Part shown: one piece after another, positions 11,329 through 22,084 of the stretch | How positions within the stretch are numbered: position 1 is the stretch's first letter | Layout: the number at the start of each line of letters is the position of its first letter | Origin: Odontocerum albicorne | Taxonomy: Eukaryota; Arthropoda; Insecta; Trichoptera; Odontoceridae | DNA length: 64,000 nt | NCBI GenBank assembly: GCA_949825065.1 | Contig: OX463846.1 | Coordinates: 2,809,366 to 2,873,365 of the forward strand | Reading direction: 5' to 3' | Position numbers and translations under genes: made by a program | Notes under the pieces: generated by a model | What the model saw: only the letters and a program-made list of their open reading frames with translations | Told to the model about the DNA's origin: nothing | Databases searched by the model: none

Positions 11329-11612
11329 CATTGTAATTTGTTTTATCAAACACTGTTTATTCCACTTTTTGTAACGGTATAACCCTACCGGTTTCAAGGT
11401 TTTCACCTCATCATCAGGGGAGCACAAACAGGACTGGATTCTGTTTGCACTGGCACCAATATGGCACCTATAAACATACCTTTAAATGGAGAAAAGTCCT
11501 ATTTATAAATAACCAAAAAAATCCAAGTCACATAATGCCAGCTTTTTACACTAATTTTAATTTAAACCTTTAAGCCTCCACAGTGTTAATGCCTTAACTA
11601 TAAATAATATAA
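11329..11612. mobile_element. Penelope-like element, small inverted dimer
   Basis: The left part (11329-11455) is the minus-strand PLE 3' end with CCCTACCGGTTTCAAGG and ACCTCATCATCAGGGG. The right part is plus-strand PLE: a coding-derived segment (CCTATAAACATACC.., CCAGCTTTTTACACTAA) joined by deletion to the outer extension (AGCCTCCACAGTGTTAATGC, CTTAACTATAAA). The GIY-YIG region and the right-hand terminal block are missing. Flanks carry an 11-bp direct repeat with one mismatch, AAATGAAAAGC at 11318-11328 and AAATGAAAAAC at 11613-11623. Confidence 0.75.
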
Positions 11613-11623
11613 AAATGAAAAAC

Positions 11624-12110
11624 ATTTGTAAAAGGAGCGTATGCATGACAAATTGTACGGACATGGTACCACCGAGAGATATATGCCAGGATATAATGAA
11701 AACAGGATCTTTTCTCTCTGCCTATCTCAATAATAGAATAGCGGGATAGTAATTATGACAATATTACATTTTCTTTCAATAAATAAACGTAACTCCCTTA
11801 GATAGTTACGTTTAATTAATAGGTGATACTTTTGAAAGGTTGATATTATCTGTAAATATTGAAACGTAAAGGAAAAGGGTCGACTTCTGACATATTATAT
11901 TGACCTGGTGAGTAAGTAAGTGATACCCTTATTTTTGGTAATAGTAGGACTAGGTAGTACAAAAACCTTTAAATAACGTTTGTCAATAATCTTGTTTGGG
12001 GATCAGTAGTGGGGGTCATAACCTAGTCATGAGGCAGGTGAAACGAGAAGAATGATGTAAATTGGTTTCCGAAATAATATTTCCATATAAAGACAGTACG
12101 TAATTAAAAT
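11624..12110. other. AT-rich spacer
   Basis: Mostly unrecognised. CTCTCTGCCTATCTCAATA near 11715 may be a trace of a family B LINE tail. Confidence 0.4.
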
Positions 12111-12114
12111 ATTG

Positions 12115-13010
12115 AATACGTAAACACACATGCATACCATCACGTCGTCTCTCTATAAGGATAGATAGAGAGAACAGAGTTCCAGACTATCTTATCTCAA
12201 TATATTTCTTTGCCATTTCCCTATCCAACACACCTTCACATTCAATAACTATGTTACGAATTTTCTGGCACTCTACGTTTCTTTTTTTTTTTTCAAAATA
12301 TATTTAATTGATCCAATCACACTTTCCTTGGCCTTTTTATATCAAGCTTTCCACTTAAATATATTTGTTTTGTTAGTCTTTTTTTGTCCATTCACTCTAC
12401 ATGTCCAAACCATACTTCCGTCGGTCTTTTTCTATCACGCCCTCGACTTAAATTTGCACTTTTTATTTATTTTGTTAGTCTATCTTTATCCATTCGACCT
12501 ATATGCCCAAACCATACTTCTCTTGATCTTTTTCTAGTGCACTGTATAAATTAGTTTTGTTAGTCTTTCTTTATCCATTCACTTTTCATGTCCAAACCAT
12601 ATTTCCCTCGGTCTTTTTCTATCACGCCCTCGACTTAAATTTGCACTGTTTATTCATTTGGTAGCCTTTCTTTATCCATTCGTTCTATATGCCCAAACCA
12701 TACTTTCCTTGATCTTTTTCTAGTGCACTGTATAAATTAGTTTTGTTAGTCTTTCTTTATCCATTCACTCTACATGTCCAAATCATATTTCCCTCGGTCT
12801 TTTTCTATCACATTTTATTTATTTTGTTAGTCTTACTTTATCCATTTATGTCCAAACCATACTTCCCTTGATATTTTTCTATCACACCCTTTACTCAAAT
12901 TTGCACTTATTATTTATTTTGTTAGTTTTTTTGTTATCAATTCATTTTAAATGCTCAAACCCTCTCAAAGTGTATTTCTTCAACTTAATCAGAATATTCT
13001 TTTTAAACTG
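12115..13010 (-). pseudogene. LINE family B fragment with 3' UTR, tandemly amplified
   Basis: Read on the minus strand, 13010-12300 repeats a degraded LRWFGHV..MN..RLTKQI..CK segment, the stretch after the RT domain in one LINE lineage. The lower part (12300-12115) looks like its 3' UTR, ending in CGTGATGGTATGCATGTG as in the other B copies (15600 reversed, 63800). The coding segment is present several times in tandem, which is not a normal LINE structure. Confidence 0.65.
12330..12960 (-). repeat. 187-bp dimeric tandem repeat made from LINE sequence
   Basis: The marker GTTAGTC recurs near 12372, 12474, 12559, 12745, 12825 and 12921, with a mutated copy near 12661. The spacings alternate between about 102 and 85 bp, so the basic unit is a 187-bp pair (12372, 12559, 12745). 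Each pair holds the block TCTATCACGCCCTCGACTTA in one half and TAGTGCACTGTATAAATTAG in the other. Confidence 0.75.
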
Positions 13011-13019
13011 CAAAGTTAC

Positions 13020-13545
13020 TACATTGTGTTGTTGATGTGATGTACATATTAATTAAATGCGCGGTTCAATAAAATGCTTCAGCCCAATTAAAAAAATCAG
13101 TTGTCTAGTTTATTTAACAATAGGTTTATTTCGTTGAAACGATACTGCTTTATTAAAACGGCGAGGGAATCACTCGACCGATCAATTGCCGTATTGTTAG
13201 AAAAAAACCCAAATAAATTAAGTCAATCAAAGTGGAAAGGATTCAATCGACCACAAATTTGCTAATGGATCCATCCGACACAAAAAGAGAAACACCTGCC
13301 CGAAATGGCTGGCCTCTTTCCTTCAACAGTTTTTTCTCTCTTATACTCCTAAAACCGATGTGTTTAAATTTGTCAAAATTTAATGCTCCCCAATCTTTGA
13401 CAATATTTAGTGTAGATTAAGTTTTATAAAATAAATATTATTTTCATTCATAAGTATGGCACCCCAATATGTTGAAGAGCATGGCCGAGAGACTGGAATG
13501 AAGATAAATACGTATTATCTACCATCAAAAGGAGAAAGTTAAAGT
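13020..13545. other. Spacer, nothing recognised
   Basis: Sequence without supported genes or repeats. A 62-codon frame at 13232-13420 has no recognisable motif. Confidence 0.45.
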
Positions 13546-13554
13546 TCATCGGAC

Positions 13555-13860
13555 ATATGTGAGTTCTTTGGGTCTTCTTCTTCCTGGCACCGTCCCAACT
13601 CATTGCCTAGGTAGGCTGTCGGGGTCGGCTCTTCTCGTTCTCAGGCTGTATATTCTTCGGTTCTGGGTATCGCTTGCATCTAGGCCGTTTCTTTGCATGA
13701 TTTTGGAGCATTCAGTCATCCAGGAGTTCTTTGGTCTTCCTCTGGACTGCTCTCGAGGAAGATCCACAAACATTGCCTGATTTACAGTATGGTCTCGTGG
13801 TCTCTGTCTTATGTGCCCGTACCATCTCAGCTGTCGCTCTTTCCGCTTACTATTTATGTC
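13555..13860 (-). pseudogene. RTE-like LINE C-terminal fragment (family F)
   Basis: The minus strand is open from about 13845 to a stop at 13602-13600. It reads LRWYGHI..RPRDHTVNQ, a VDLPRE..RGRPKNSW block, and RTRRADPDSLPRQ before the stop. The plus-strand copy at 39215-39600 has the same order (RLRWYVHV, MDLPRI, RGRPKNSW, RTRRTDPNSLRRQ, stop), which supports a real coding origin. It has no start codon in frame near its 5' end, so it is a 5'-truncated insertion. The plus-strand frames here are shadows. Confidence 0.8.
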
Positions 13861-13884
13861 AGTGAGTTGTTTCTGTATTGCATT

Positions 13885-14065
13885 GTATTACACGTTCTTC
13901 ATATATGCCGCAATATTTTCAACCAACCAGAAAATGTAAATAATGTTTTATGTGAACACCTGACTGTAATCCTTTTAAAAAAATCTGTGATCCAACGGGA
14001 ATCGAACCCGCTACCTCCAGGTTGGGAGAAAAGCATCTCACTAACTAGGCCAGGTAGGTGCGGTG
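13885..14065 (-). repeat. tRNA-headed SINE, full head and tail
   Basis: On the minus strand the head reads TGGCCTAGTTAGTGAGATGC, similar to a pol III A box, and GGTAGCGGGTTCGATTCCCG, containing a B box (GGTTCGATTCC). After a body of about 90 bp it ends in CTGGTTGGTTGAAAATATTG, the common tail of this SINE group. It is tRNA-derived but lacks a tRNA fold with an acceptor stem, so it is not a tRNA gene. Confidence 0.75.
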
Positions 14066-14084
14066 AGATGCAAGCTACCTGTTT

Positions 14085-15165
14085 TGAGACGGTCACATTA
14101 AATATTTAAAACGGTGCGGTATCATGTGTTATTTTAAATTTTTAAAATAATTTTGACTTGTGTACTTGCATACTAATGTTATTTGAATAATTTTATTTTA
14201 AAAACGTATCTGTTTATTTGTTTTATTGTAATTGTTTTACCTAGTTTTAATTTTTATATTATAAATATTGGTTTATATAATGAATTATATATTTATATTT
14301 TTTTTTAATAATTTAATATACTATAAATTTTTTAATAATATAGCATGGTCGAGATACAATATTGTCTTCGGCCCCAGTAATTGATCTATCGGGTTAAGAA
14401 TGACTAGACTAGGTGAATAACTTTCGGGTTAAGAATGACTAGACTAGGTGAGTAACTGAATAACAGTTCGTTAATGGTGCGTATTGGAAAGACTAACGCA
14501 CGTTGGCAGTGACAACACTTGCGCACGTCTAACGCATTTAAGAATTACAAGACCAATCCTTGAGCCTGATTTATGTTTAGTTTAATTGGAAATCGAACCT
14601 GTGACCTCCCAGAAGGAAAACGGGCGTCTTAACAACTTACTTTTACAACATTATTACGACGTTGAATGATAAATGAAATGGGCAAGACAATACATGGGAT
14701 ATTGCAATAATATATAGTACTGGTTTAATGAACACCGTTAATTTATTTAGTTTAATGAAAAAACATAAACCACACAACATGCCGGATACAAAGAATTTCA
14801 TCATTGAATTATGCCACATTTTAATACGGTTTACATTTGAGAAGCCTTGAAGGCTCTGTACCAATTCGAAACGGAAATGTCTAAAGCGTTTCAGGTTGAA
14901 TCTCTATGGACTGAAGCCTTCAGCACGTAAACAGACCGTTAATCATTAATACACGCAATATTCAACGAAACTACTGAAGCACTTTGCAGAGCGGATTTAA
15001 CAGCTATTTATTATTTCTTATATTTTAAATTATATTGTTTATTTATAATTACTGATTTTAAATTGATAACAATGTATCTGATAATATTCTATTGATCCAG
15101 CTAGAATCTTCTCTTTTATACAGTATTTGATAAATATATATGTATGTTGAAGATGTTTATTTTTC
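14085..15165. other. AT-rich spacer with a 35-bp duplication
   Basis: Mostly AT-rich. A 35-bp unit beginning TCGGGTTAAGAATGACTAGA is present twice in tandem at 14389-14458. At 14580-14640 there is a lone reverse-strand SINE head (GGAAATCGAACC..GACCTCC). Confidence 0.55.
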
Positions 15166-15169
15166 TATA

Positions 15170-15554
15170 CTGCTCTCATAAGCGAAAACGCAGCTATCGG
15201 GAAAAAATCAGAAATTTAACTAAGTGAGAGGCAATATCCTATATCGAATTTTGAACCATAATCCATAAAAAAAAATACAGAAAACTATTTATTTCAATAC
15301 AAAAATTGACATAATGTCTTCTTTTATTTTACAAAATGCTAGGTTTTTCTGAGCAAAAAAGCAGTAAAATGTGATTCATAAGCAAAAAGACAGCAAGTGC
15401 CTATGCGTTTGCTGCGTTTTTGCTTATGAATCACATTTTACTGCTGTTTTGTTTACGAATCACGACATTTTTAAGCAGCAATGAAAAACATGAAAGTACA
15501 GTTTTCTCAAAACTTAACTTTTGCCATTAGCTGCGTTTTTGCTTATGAGGGCAG
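15170..15554. mobile_element. 385-bp MITE with 26-bp TIRs, TA-type target
   Basis: The left end CTGCTCTCATAAGCGAAAAC.. (15170-15195) and right end ..TTGCTTATGAGGGCAG (15529-15554) are 26-bp inverted repeats with about two mismatches. Both sides are flanked by TATA, consistent with TA target duplication. Inside, a second perfect 28-bp inverted pair (15361-15388 and 15417-15444) repeats the TIR-like word TTTTTGCTTATGA. There is no coding capacity. Tc1/mariner-type mobilisation is inferred from the TA target only. Confidence 0.8.
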
Positions 15555-15579
15555 TATACTATATCGTTAATATTTTATA

Positions 15580-15885
15580 AAATGATATAATGTATGACAT
15601 AAATACTATACTATCACGTCATCTATTTTTTGAGGTAGTCAGAGAGGAAGAATTTCCCGACTTTTCAATTGACACAAATAATGTATGTTTCATCCACACC
15701 CATACTTCTTGTCATAGTGTTATTCTGCTATTTACGCTTCTTACTTTTCCCCCAGTGTTTTTTTTTTCATTTTTAGTCTTCAATTATTTTTATCTACCTT
15801 TATCTCGCACACCATTCATTCCGGATGTGTATTTTTGTGGAAATCTCTCAATTTCTATTTTTCTATTATATTTACGTATATAACA
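15580..15885 (-). repeat. Probable LINE family B 3' UTR
   Basis: On the minus strand it ends TCTGACTACCTCA..GACGTGATAGTATAG, resembling the CTACC..CGTGATGGTATG tails of other B copies. The plus-strand 97-codon frame has no recognisable motif. Confidence 0.4.
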
Positions 15886-16034
15886 TCCAGCTTGACCTAG
15901 CAGTTGTCCCTAATACGATCATGGCTTACTGTGTCATACATTGTCATGCCAGATATTTTTCGCAAAGTTCGCACTTTTATGTCATTTATTCTACTTAAAT
16001 CACTATTTTTTTAAATTCCAGGTTTCACTCCTTT

Positions 16035-16290
16035 ATACTAGGTAACCTTCTGGCCTAGTTGGCATGTCGCTTGACTTCCATCTGGTGGTTTTTTATTCGA
16101 TTCCTGATGGAACCCGAAAAAGTAACACGTGCTAGACGTATGCTTATGTTATTGCTTGCTTCTTCACGTGTGGTAATATTGCCTAACTGTGAGTTCCATG
16201 CTTACTACAGTTGTTTTTAACCCAAGGTTCGATTAATGGCACCGTAGACAATGTTGTCGGTCGGGTAATTCGGTCATGCCTGTCAATATA
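16035..16290 (+). repeat. tRNA-headed SINE
   Basis: The head has TGGCCTAGTTGGCATGTCGC (A-box-like) and TTATTCGATTCCTGATGG (B-box-like). The body continues to about 16290 without the usual GGAAGAGATTGCC tail. Confidence 0.6.
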
Positions 16291-16394
16291 GCTGCATCGT
16301 CAATTTGAATATGTTAAAGGATATCATAGGAATGAATGAATTTCCATACATTAAGTTTGGCACATTACTGTGTATTATCATTTTTGAGATTTGC

Positions 16395-16602
16395 AGTTGT
16401 TTTATTGGCAGAGTTCTACATGCGCTTAAGTCTTGCTATATTATTTTGTTTTTAGAATAAAAATTATTAGTTGTAAAAATTACTACCTAGTTATAAGTTA
16501 GTATGTAGATATAAACTATTTTTAAGAAATGAAATGTTAAAATTGTTACATGCAGGAAAATAAAATAAAGTTAGTTCATAATTTTAATATATAATATAAC
16601 TT
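16395..16602 (+). repeat. Retroposon family P 3' part, diverged
   Basis: CTAGTTATAAGTTAGTATGT, the GGAAAATAAAATAAAGTTAG block and GTTCATAATTT match family P at 47579-47941 and, reversed, 63030-63440. It lacks the poly(A) end because a PLE follows directly at 16603. Confidence 0.6.
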
Positions 16603-16952
16603 ATTGTAATTTATTTTTAACAAACACTGTTTATTCCACTTTTTTATGACGGTATAACCCTACCGGTTTCAAGGCTTTCACCTCATCTTCAGGGGAGCGT
16701 AAACAAGACTAAATGCTGTTCGGACTGGCACCGATATAGACACTTCAACGGTTGGTGGCGGGAGGGGTGAGGGGAAGGCTAGGTATAATTTCGGCCAAGA
16801 GCGGGGAGATTTTGGGGAAATAACTATTCAACAGATGCTCTGATCGGTATACTGACTTAGAAATTTCTAGGGCCTCTAATCTGTCCAATTTATTTCCGTT
16901 GCCGCTAATATGTAAGAATTTGGCATCATCGATAGAAAAAGTATGATATACT
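16603..16952 (-). mobile_element. Penelope-like element, 5'-truncated
   Basis: From left to right this is the PLE 3' terminus (ACACTGTTTATTCCACTT, CCCTACCGGTTTCAAGG, ACCTCATCTTCAGGGG) and then, on the minus strand, the end of the GIY-YIG endonuclease coding region (SIDDAKFLHISGNG, DRLEALEISKS, LLNSYFP). It stops within that region. It lies in a family P retroposon; a clean target duplication is not visible (ATATAACTTA against ATATACTTA). Confidence 0.85.
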
Positions 16953-16954
16953 TA

Positions 16955-17770
16955 CATCTGTTCTGTATTGTACTTGCTTATTTCAAACCTAGATACCGCT
17001 TTATTTGAATACTATTGCATTCAATCATACTTTCGTTATATAAACCACAAGCTGAGAGCATATAGTATTGCTGTATGTGAATCTATTTCGACCAATCAGA
17101 TAGACGTAAAAGATACCTTAAGTAAAACAAAGCTGTTTTTCTAATCTTGATCCCAACAGGAGTTGAATATATGTTACTAGCTCGTAGATTATTATGAAGC
17201 GTAAGAAAATATTACCATACGTGAACAAGTAACAATACTCGCACCCGACTAGCGCGTAGAAAACTAGAGTTTTCACTATACTAGAGAAAATGGAGAATGA
17301 TCCCTGTGACGTTTGAAATGTCATGTCTCAAAGGGATGGGGTAAAATCGTTTTTTTTTTACAATCGAATCGTTTTTTTATAAATCGAAAAATAGTTTTTC
17401 TCCAAACTGACGTTTTTATTCCTAATTTTCATTATACTGACTTTCTAATGTGTTGTATGATTTGTATCTACTCGTATTTTTAAATAGGCCAAGATCCACT
17501 ATGAATTAAAACTTATTACGAACATTTAATTTTATGTATCGAAAAATCGAAAATCCAATTATCGTATACCCCTTCCCTAGCCAATGTAGACTAACGTAGT
17601 GACTTTTGACAAACGTCGCCAAATATTATTTGATTTTAACAAACTGACACATTTTTGATAATTTGTAACAAGATGTGTTCATTTGTCATTATTGTCAGTT
17701 TTATGCAATGTATTTACCTAAATAATTTGCTATTTATTAGAATCAAGACTTATATTAAAGTTGATAAAAT
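16955..17770. other. AT-rich spacer
   Basis: No element or gene recognised. Confidence 0.45.
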
Positions 17771-17771
17771 A

Positions 17772-18221
17772 ATTTATGTGAGCTCGTGAGTGTGGGTCTC
17801 TTATTGTTGTTTTAATTTTGGTTGTTTTTGTGTTTCTGTGTGTTTTTCTTTTTTTTCTTCTTTTTTTTTGTTTTGAATTTGTTTTGATTTTTATTCTTAT
17901 GATTGCGTGCAGTATATTGTGGGATGAATATTTTTGGTCTTTCTGGAGCGATAATGTGTGAGGAGTTGAGTTTCACAAGATGTTTCCAGTTTTTGTCAGG
18001 TTGATGAGAGCGTGCAACGGGGTTTTTTGTGTTATCAAAAATCGGAAAGAAGTATCGATTTATTTTTTCATGCTAAATATCCTCAGTGAGATACAGGCAA
18101 AAGCCTAGTTCACTGGGGATACGACAAATGAAAGGCAACAAACCCAGATCCATTAAAATTATATGTCCAAATCAAATTACCTGTTGTTTTTTTCTCAAAT
18201 TGTGTATATTTCTTGTCATGT

Positions 18222-18253
<32 letters not shown>

Positions 18254-18255
18254 TA
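17772..18255 (+). repeat. LINE family H 3' UTR with (AAT)n tail
   Basis: The stretch matches 20100-20580, the 3' UTR after the family H coding end. Shared words include GTGCAACGGGGTTTT, AGTATCGATTTATTTTTTCA, AAATATCCTCAGTGAGATAC and GATACGACAAATGAAAGG. It ends in about ten AAT units (18222-18253). It is 5'-truncated within the UTR. Confidence 0.8.
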
Positions 18256-18598
18256 AAATTACTGAACGTCGTTACAAGGTTGTATTGGGGCAAATTTGTG
18301 AACTGTCACAGGGTCCATGCTACATTTTATCTATTGTAATATAGACGAGTTTTGGGTTTGAGAAGTGCACATAGATTTTTTCATATCTTCATAATTTTGG
18401 CCATTGTAAATATTGATTTACCAAATCGTAACTGTTGTTTTGTATAACCGCATCGGCCCGACTGAAAATCGACTTTAATGTTTTTTTAATCTATTTTTGG
18501 TAAAAAATATCTTTTTTTTCAAATATATTGAGAGAGAGATAAGAACATTTATTTGGAGTCATACATCCATCATGATTGTGATTTTATTTTTAATTTGT
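18256..18598. other. AT-rich spacer
   Basis: Nothing recognised. Confidence 0.45.
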
Positions 18599-19206
18599 TT
18601 AAGGAGGTATTCTTTTCTAAAGGCGTAATTTTGGGCGTATTTTCAGACTTAATTAAAAAAACTAAAAACATTTTTTCCATGCATTTTTTAAAGTTTGTTT
18701 ATTGATGATTTGAGAATGTACAAAAAAAGTTAAATTCAAGATGTTATCAACTGTTATATCTTGTCGTAAAAAAGGGGGTAAGCTGGTCGACATGATTAAA
18801 ATCCGTTTGTAAGTTTTAAACAAAAAACATACACATTTTCTTGATAAAAAAGTAATTTCGTTATAGTTGGTACCAAAGAAAATCTTAAAACTTAAATTTT
18901 TTTTAAAAACAGTAAAACAAATAGTTTTGATACGAAATAAAAACATTTATTAAAGTTTTCTACCAAATTTAAAGGCAATCGGTTGGATAGAACTTGAGAT
19001 TTTATGTCGACCAGGTCGAAAAAAGTAATTTTGAGAAAAACGCGTTTAAAGTTTTGAGATTATTGTCTGAGTCATACCGGTGCGGCGTAATTGCTGCCTC
19101 ATTTATAGCTATAAATTCGTCAATATTGAGAATTTTCTAAACTTTAAAAATGTGCAAGAAAAAAATATTTTTTTATTCAAATTTCTAGAGTACAATACCT
19201 TCTTAA
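18599..19206. mobile_element. Non-coding element with TIRs and TTAA ends (MITE-like)
   Basis: The left end is TTAAGGAGGTATTCTTTTCT and the right end, reversed, is TTAAGAAGGTATTGTACTCT, giving imperfect TIRs flanked by TTAA on both sides. TTAA is the piggyBac-type target. The interior has no frame of note; it holds GAGAAAAACGCGTTTAAAG near 19035 and an inverted pair CTGGTCGACAT (18783) and ATGTCGACCAG (19003). I infer a piggyBac-mobilised MITE; the TIRs do not resemble those of the piggyBac copy at 48168. Confidence 0.65.
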
Positions 19207-19629
19207 TCACCGAATAAAATAAGGTGAGCTTCACATTTTCGCGCTAGTTTTAATTTAAAAAATGTCATCTCATAGTGGCCAATACAGATTATTTCAATAT
19301 TTAAAATCAAAAAAATAGTCTACCATTTGCCATGAAAATATAATATATGAATGCCTCAAAAACTGAAAAGTAGGTTTAATTATTCACCCTTCGCATGTGA
19401 TATTTCATTGTGGGCAACCAATTACTACGAGTATAGTACGAACCACATTTGACGTGGATTAGCATTAATAGTACGAGAACAAATATTCAGCAGCGAATTT
19501 TGTTATTTCTTAACGAAGTCGAATATATTAAGGAAAATATAAATAATAAGCTCAGATACGAAGTTTCACAATTTTGTGATTTCATATTCAAAATAATGTA
19601 GAAGGTGGCGCAAATTTCATAGCCCTATA

Positions 19630-20580
19630 CGTCCCTTATTTTTAAATGTGGAGGATACTTCCTACAATATATCAGTTTGGGGGGGACGCACCTTAACCCA
19701 AAAGCATATATTGCAGGTTTCCCAAAAATTTATTGTGAAAATAATTAATAAACTTCCTGCCCGATATCCCACGGCGGAGCTTTTCAGAGAGTATCGGGAG
19801 CTGAACATAGCCAATTTTCATCTCAAATCCATTCTCTGGCACTACCATCGAGAGGAAGGGAAGATGCAGACTCAGCAGAGACACATGACACGCATGGCAA
19901 CTAATGAAATGTTCACCACCACTAGAGTTAAAACCTCTTTTGCCCAAAGGCAATATGCTTATTTTGCTACCATGACGTATAATGGCATGCCGAATTCAAT
20001 AAAGATAAAGAAAGGAAAACCAGTCGATCGGAGCGTGGTTGTTATTGCGACAGGATTTTGAGTACTTGGGCTTTCAGGATGAATGACGTGTGGAAAAGAT
20101 TTGTGTGGGCTCTTGAGTGTGGGTTGCTTCATGTTGTTTTGATTTTTGTGGTTTTGTATTTGTGTTTCTGTATATTTTTGTGTTAATTTTTTCTCTTATG
20201 ATTGTATCCGGTATATTGTGTGCGGTATATTATGGGATGAACAGGTTTGATCTTTCTGGAGTGATGATGTGTGAAGAGTTTGATTCCGCATGATGTTTCC
20301 AGTTGTAATTGGGTGTCACTGTTTGTCAGGTGGATGAGAACGTGCAACGGGGTTTTGTTTTTGTGTAATCAAAAATTGGAAAGAAGTATCGATTTATTTT
20401 TTCATGCTAAATATCCTCAGTGAGATACGAACAAAATCCTAGTTTACTGAGGATACGACAAATGAAAGGTGACAAACCCAGATCCATTAAAATAATGTAT
20501 GTCCAAATTAAATTACCTGTTGTTTTTTCCGCAAATTATGTATATTTCTTGTCATGTGTAATAATAAATAAATAAAAATA
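19630..20580 (+). pseudogene. LINE C-terminal end plus 3' UTR (family H)
   Basis: An open frame ends at 20061 (137 codons from 19648). It reads ISVWGGRTLTQKHILQVSQK, IINKLPARYPTAELF, and LNIANFHLKSILW, then RTSFAQRQ-like and YNGMPNSIK segments. This order (VWGG.., Q...I..I......PT..LF, a basic tract, FGQRSF.Y....YN.LP..I) is the C-terminal region of CR1/jockey-type LINE proteins. The 3' UTR (20062-20580) ends in AATAAATAAATAAA and has relatives at 17772 and 41891. The 5' part is missing. Confidence 0.75.
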
Positions 20581-20584
20581 AATA

Positions 20585-20766
20585 AATCCCTTATTTTAAA
20601 ATAGTGTGTGTCATTATTTTGTTGTGTAACGTACAAGTATATTGGAGAAGTGCGAAATAGAAATTGATTTAAATCGATTCAATAAGGCGGGGCTGTGATA
20701 TAGAAACTTTGAATTGACTGTCAAGAATGTGTACTTGTTTATGTGCAACAGCTTGCCCTCAATAAA
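20585..20766. other. Spacer between two LINE ends
   Basis: No feature recognised between the plus-strand family H tail and the minus-strand family A tail. Confidence 0.45.
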
Positions 20767-21600
20767 CGATTTTTATTTATTTATTTATTTTTTCAAAACA
20801 GGCTTAGCCCAATTACTTTGAAAATACAAAACATCGAAAAAGAAGAAAAATTACATAAAGGAAAGAAAAATAAGTTAAAAAATTATATAAAATAAAAAAT
20901 AATGCATATGCATACAAACGAGTATATATACACAAACATATTACACACATATATTCACAGTCATTTAGGTATGTTGATGAGTGCCTTCTAACGCGCTCAA
21001 TCTAAGAAGAAAATTTACTTTTGCTTTTGGTAATGTGATATGAAATATGTCAATATCCGAAGCAGTCCCGTTCAGAAGAGTTAAGGCCCTTCCAACAGGC
21101 ATAGCGGCTGGAAGACCCGTTCTTGCGTATGTTATTGAGAACAGTTCTTGCCGGCGCAGTCTAGTGTAATTGTTAGGAACATTTAACGCTAATCTTTGTA
21201 GTAATGCTGGACAGCTCACAACTCCTCGAACGAGTTTGACAACGTATACCAGGAGACGCACATCTCTTCTTACGCTCAAGGAGTTATACCCGAGCATGCC
21301 CAGCAGGAACTGAGTAGGATAAAGCCATGGATAGACACCGAACTCTCTCATATAGAGATATCGTAGATATTTTTTTTGTACTTTCTCCACCATGAGCGAG
21401 TTCTGCGCCCCCACTGGGCTCCAAATGCAAGCATTGCTTTCTAGTTTACTACGGATCAATGAATTAAACAACGTTTTGAGCACCAATTGGTTTTCAAACG
21501 ACTTAGAGATTCTCATTACAAATCCTAGAGTTTTATAAGCTGAGTTGCACATAACTTCTATGTGAGGACCAAACGCGAATACACGCATTGGCGTCTTCTA
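20767..21600 (-). pseudogene. LINE RT C-terminal fragment (family A)
   Basis: An open minus-strand frame of 207 codons (21588-20965) covers the end of the RT and the thumb region. It has FGPHIEVMCNSAYKTLGFV, LIRSKLESNACIWSP and EKVQKKYLRYL, as in LINE proteins where this reads ..F..L.RS.LEY.S.VWSP......IE.VQ..F. The C-terminal VPNNYTRLRRQELF and MPVGRALTLLN match the plus-strand relic at 5595-7018. The 3' UTR ends in a (AAAT)n tail (20767-20790 reversed). It is 5'-truncated near 21600. Confidence 0.85.
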
Positions 21601-21604
21601 ACAT

Positions 21605-21845
21605 ATTTACAATATGGCTGTCAGTCAAACTCGATCAAGAGGGATGGTCTATCGTATTGCATACCACAAAAAAAAACATATTTAATAAACTATATAAAAG
21701 TTAGAAAGAGAATAAGGATCTTAATAATGAATAAAAGTCTTGAATTCGCCAAATCATTGACGACAGTTAGGATAAATCCGATGTTTGAATAAATTAACTG
21801 TATCTTTGGGAACTGTGACTGAAAGACGTTGCTTCAGAGTGGTGA
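21605..21845. other. Spacer
   Basis: No supported feature. Confidence 0.4.
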
Positions 21846-21889
21846 AGAACATTGATGTCGAGCTCATCATCATCGACCTTAAGATCTCT

Positions 21890-21960
21890 TTAACATCATT
21901 CTGGTTGACTTGAAGAAATTGCCACAAGTCAATAAGCCCGCCAGGTTGAACTGTATACAA
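21890..21960 (+). repeat. SINE 3' tail
   Basis: CATTCTGGTTGACTTGAAGA, AATTGCCACAAG and AATAAGCCCGCCAGGTTG match the tail of this window's SINE group. The tRNA-like head is not recognisable upstream. Confidence 0.55.
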
Positions 21961-22084
21961 TGTAAATGTTATGCAATACAATACAATCATCGAACTGATT
22001 GAATGTTCTGAATTAATACAAGTGGGTATGATGACAAATTTTTTGCCGTTGTTGGTCGCATTGCGTGAAATAACCTGTTTCAAG

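Noticed and set aside
13985..14065. tRNA gene on the minus strand
   Set aside because: A and B boxes are present, but there is no acceptor stem or standard anticodon arm, and the same head occurs in many SINE copies.
16590..16962. Target duplication for the PLE copy at 16603-16952
   Set aside because: ATATAACTTA and ATATACTTA differ by an indel and are too AT-rich to be convincing.
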